Assembly (NCBI GenBank): GCA_902766305.1
Contig: CACXDE010000277.1
Span: 1 to 6,493 of the forward strand
Length of the DNA stretch: 6,493 nucleotides
Origin: an uncultured Ruminococcus sp.
Lineage (GTDB): Bacteria; Bacillota; Clostridia; Oscillospirales; Acutalibacteraceae
Direction of reading: 5' to 3'
Below the pieces are notes generated by a model. It saw only the letters and a list, made by a program, of their open reading frames with translations. It made no database searches and had not been told where the DNA came from. Of the stretch, positions 5,631-6,493 are shown piece by piece; the stretch's first letter is position 1, and every line of letters begins with the position of its first letter. A program made the position numbers and the translations under genes.

Positions 5631-6296
5631 GTCGAAATACTCTCCTTTCTCGATAATATCAAGATTGCTCATGTTTATTGCTTCGCTGTAATAATATATA
5701 AGCTTTGCACCGAGTTCAGTATTTGAATACAGTTCTATGAATTTTGCCATAGCTTCCTTGTTTCTTACAGAAAAGAAAGCGGCAAATATTTTTAAAGATT
5801 CGTTGACTGTTTCTGAGCCGCAGTCATTCACAACCGGAATATAAACATTGTAAAGTGTAAGCAGATCAGAATAAACATTTCCGTCTTCATCACGCAGTTT
5901 GATTATCTCTACCGGATGGTTACTTTTCTTTCCCGTCATAATGAATGAAACGATAACCCTTTTCAGTTCGTTATACCTTCCTTTTATCACAGTCTGACCG
6001 CCAATTGAACGGCAGGCATAGTAGATGGAACGGTTTTTAACAAGCTCCTCGACATATGAATTTTGCAGATCGAGCGAATATAAAACATTGTCATCTATAG
6101 AAAACGTATCAAATCTGATAAAGTTATGTTCTACGTTATCAGGAGTCATATTTGCCTGAGAGTAAACGATATCAGTTTTAAGTTCGTGACCTGTTACAGC
6201 TTTAAGCAGAGCCGCAAACATATCTCTGTGTCCGAATATTATCGAAAAAACAACATCGTGCCTTGGCGGATAATCGCTTCTGTATGGAATAACCAT
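5244..6296 (-). CDS. Rpn family recombination-promoting nuclease / PD-(D/E)XK nuclease with C-terminal GRAE repeat array
   Basis: Rpn proteins are PD-(D/E)XK DNA endonucleases, often misnamed transposases; E. coli members are toxic, raise RecA-independent recombination and can act against phage. The 350-residue protein opens with the family start HDVVFSIIFG (residues 13-22). The putative active site is Asp63 (IRFD) and Asp76-Leu-Gln78 (LDLQ, where relatives more often have IEMQ), followed by the conserved Y-Y block and KGRYNELKRVIVSFIM. Residues 245-268 are three GREEGLVK units, 269-312 are eleven GRAE units, and 313-350 are a small helical domain (LLDAGFSGTELGKALGI) typical of Rpn C-termini. 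ATG 6296 is chosen because GGAAGGTG (6310-6303) lies 6 nt upstream; an earlier GTG at 6305 falls inside that ribosome binding site. It has its own promoter and terminator. A strong internal start is annotated separately. Confidence 0.9.
   Translation of the reverse strand: MVIPYRSDYPPRHDVVFSIIFGHRDMFAALLKAVTGHELKTDIVYSQANMTPDNVEHNFIRFDTFSIDDNVLYSLDLQNSYVEELVKNRSIYYACRSIGGQTVIKGRYNELKRVIVSFIMTGKKSNHPVEIIKLRDEDGNVYSDLLTLYNVYIPVVNDCGSETVNESLKIFAAFFSVRNKEAMAKFIELYSNTELGAKLIYYYSEAINMSNLDIIEKGEYFDMKITEEDISEAKKEALIEGFEQGREEGLVKGREEGLVKGREEGLVKGRAEGRAEGRAEGRAEGRAEGRAEGRAEGRAEGRAEGRAEGRAEEKISLIRKLLDAGFSGTELGKALGIDEGGIDRILSAAT
5361..5492 (-). repeat. 11 x 12-bp tandem repeat encoding GRAE
   Basis: Eleven contiguous 12-bp units, minus-strand GGACGCGCTGAR, with no other substitutions. 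The last base alternates: read N- to C-terminal, five GAG units, two GAA, one GAG, three GAA. The unit is two-thirds GC, well above the flanking DNA. Because each unit is 12 bp, gain or loss of copies keeps the frame, so length variation would change the protein without breaking it. The near identity of units points to recent expansion or ongoing turnover. Confidence 0.97.
5493..5564 (-). repeat. 3 x 24-bp tandem repeat encoding GREEGLVK
   Basis: Three contiguous 24-bp units directly precede (on the coding strand) the 12-bp array, differing at a few third positions (GGT/GGA for the first Gly, GTA/GTC/GTT for Val, AAG/AAA for Lys). Each looks like two diverged 4-residue units (GREE + GLVK), so the 12-bp array may have arisen from the first half of this unit (inference). 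With the GRAE units it forms an unbroken 204-bp repeat region. Confidence 0.95.
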
Positions 6297-6321
6297 TTCA
6301 AACACCTTCCATTCTAAGACA

Positions 6322-6350
6322 ATTATAACACTTTATTTGTAAAATTTCAA
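6322..6350 (-). promoter_or_regulatory. Sigma-A promoter of rpn
   Basis: On the minus strand TTGAAA (6350-6345), a 17-bp spacer and a perfect TATAAT (6327-6322) with an extended TGT. The predicted start near 6315 leaves a leader of only ~19 nt containing the GGAAGGTG ribosome binding site. It is one of the best promoter matches in the window and suggests constitutive rpn transcription. Confidence 0.8.
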
Positions 6351-6373
6351 TAAAAATACATCCAAAGCACAAA

Positions 6374-6392
6374 CGCCGGCGAGCCGCCGGTG
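6374..6392 (-). terminator. GC-rich hairpin, possible terminator of a minus-strand gene beyond the window
   Basis: An 8-bp inverted repeat CGCCGGCG/CGCCGGTG (one G-T wobble) with a 3-nt AGC loop, GC-rich in an AT-rich setting. On the minus strand it is followed by TTTGTGCTTT. It lies just upstream of the rpn promoter, so it could insulate rpn from a gene to the right. No gene can be supported between 6351 and 6493. Confidence 0.4.
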
Positions 6393-6493
6393 CCAGCACA
6401 TAAATCAATTTTTGCCAACACTCCCTGGGTGAAACCCTTCCTAAAAAAACTATAATTTTTTTAACTATGAATGAGCAAATCCGAAAAACTGCA

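Noticed and set aside
5187..5726. Plus-strand open frames across the repeat array encoding Ser-Ala-Ser and Ala-Arg-Pro-Ser low-complexity proteins
   Set aside because: They are antisense shadows of the 12-bp array: a repeat whose length is a multiple of 3 and free of stops opens several frames. No ribosome binding site or family resemblance, while the minus frame has clear Rpn homology.
5244..6296. Insertion sequence, because Rpn proteins are often labelled transposase
   Set aside because: No terminal inverted repeats or target-site duplication flank the gene; the inverted repeat at 5147-5184 behaves as an intrinsic terminator and the gene has its own promoter. Rpn proteins are nucleases, not DDE transposases.
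6297..6305. GTG at 6305 as the rpn start
   Set aside because: The GTG is part of the GGAAGGTG ribosome binding site that serves the ATG at 6296.
6298..6493. Stop-free minus-strand frame from the right edge, ending one base before the rpn ATG
   Set aside because: It runs through the rpn promoter and a GC-rich hairpin, gives a Cys/Arg/Ile-rich sequence with no recognisable domain, and has no visible start in the window.
6467..6493. Start of a plus-strand gene at ATG 6467 or 6471, possibly leaderless after TATAAT at 6451
   Set aside because: No ribosome binding site, no -35, and at most nine codons visible; cannot be supported.

Overview
The window looks like chromosomal DNA of a low-to-mid GC Clostridia member, probably a gut Oscillospiraceae/Ruminococcus-type organism. 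This is inferred from AGGAG-type ribosome binding sites, the sporulation-type amidase CwlD, a neopullulanase-type GH13 enzyme, a short Cys-rich protein of a kind common in Clostridia, and a clostridial-style Rpn nuclease. No 16S or other taxonomic marker is present.

Layout. From 1 to 1490 (+) runs the 3' part of a GH13 neopullulanase/cyclomaltodextrinase gene; its 5' end lies outside the window. The gap 1491-1664 is built largely of 7-bp-period tandem repeats. A 72-residue Cys-rich protein (1665-1883, +) follows and overlaps tail-to-tail with radA by 50 bp. On the minus strand, cwlD (3928-3227) and radA (3210-1834) form a two-gene operon: an anchored cell-wall amidase and the RadA/Sms recombination ATPase. 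The gap 3929-4112 holds a terminator-like hairpin for the gene upstream of it and a second set of heptameric repeats that shares 21 bp with the first set. A minus-strand coiled-coil protein of unknown function (4856-4113) has its own strong promoter and a ~160-nt structured leader. A minus-strand rpn gene (6296-5244) has its own promoter and terminator. The last ~130 bp hold a GC-rich hairpin and no gene I can support.

Most notable system. The rpn gene encodes a PD-(D/E)XK recombination-promoting nuclease whose C-terminal part carries 3 copies of an 8-residue repeat (GREEGLVK) followed by 11 near-identical copies of a 4-residue repeat (GRAE). Just before the array, an in-frame ATG (5630-5628) is preceded by AAAGGAGA with an 11-nt spacer. 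That matches the gene-within-gene toxin-antitoxin architecture reported for E. coli Rpn proteins, in which the full-length nuclease RpnL is neutralised by a separately translated C-terminal fragment RpnS with variable four-residue repeats, and which can act against phage. Its presence here is an inference from sequence alone, but it is the best candidate in the window for an under-described system.

The other genes (glycan breakdown, spore cortex maturation, recombination) are ordinary housekeeping or accessory functions with no evident functional link to rpn.
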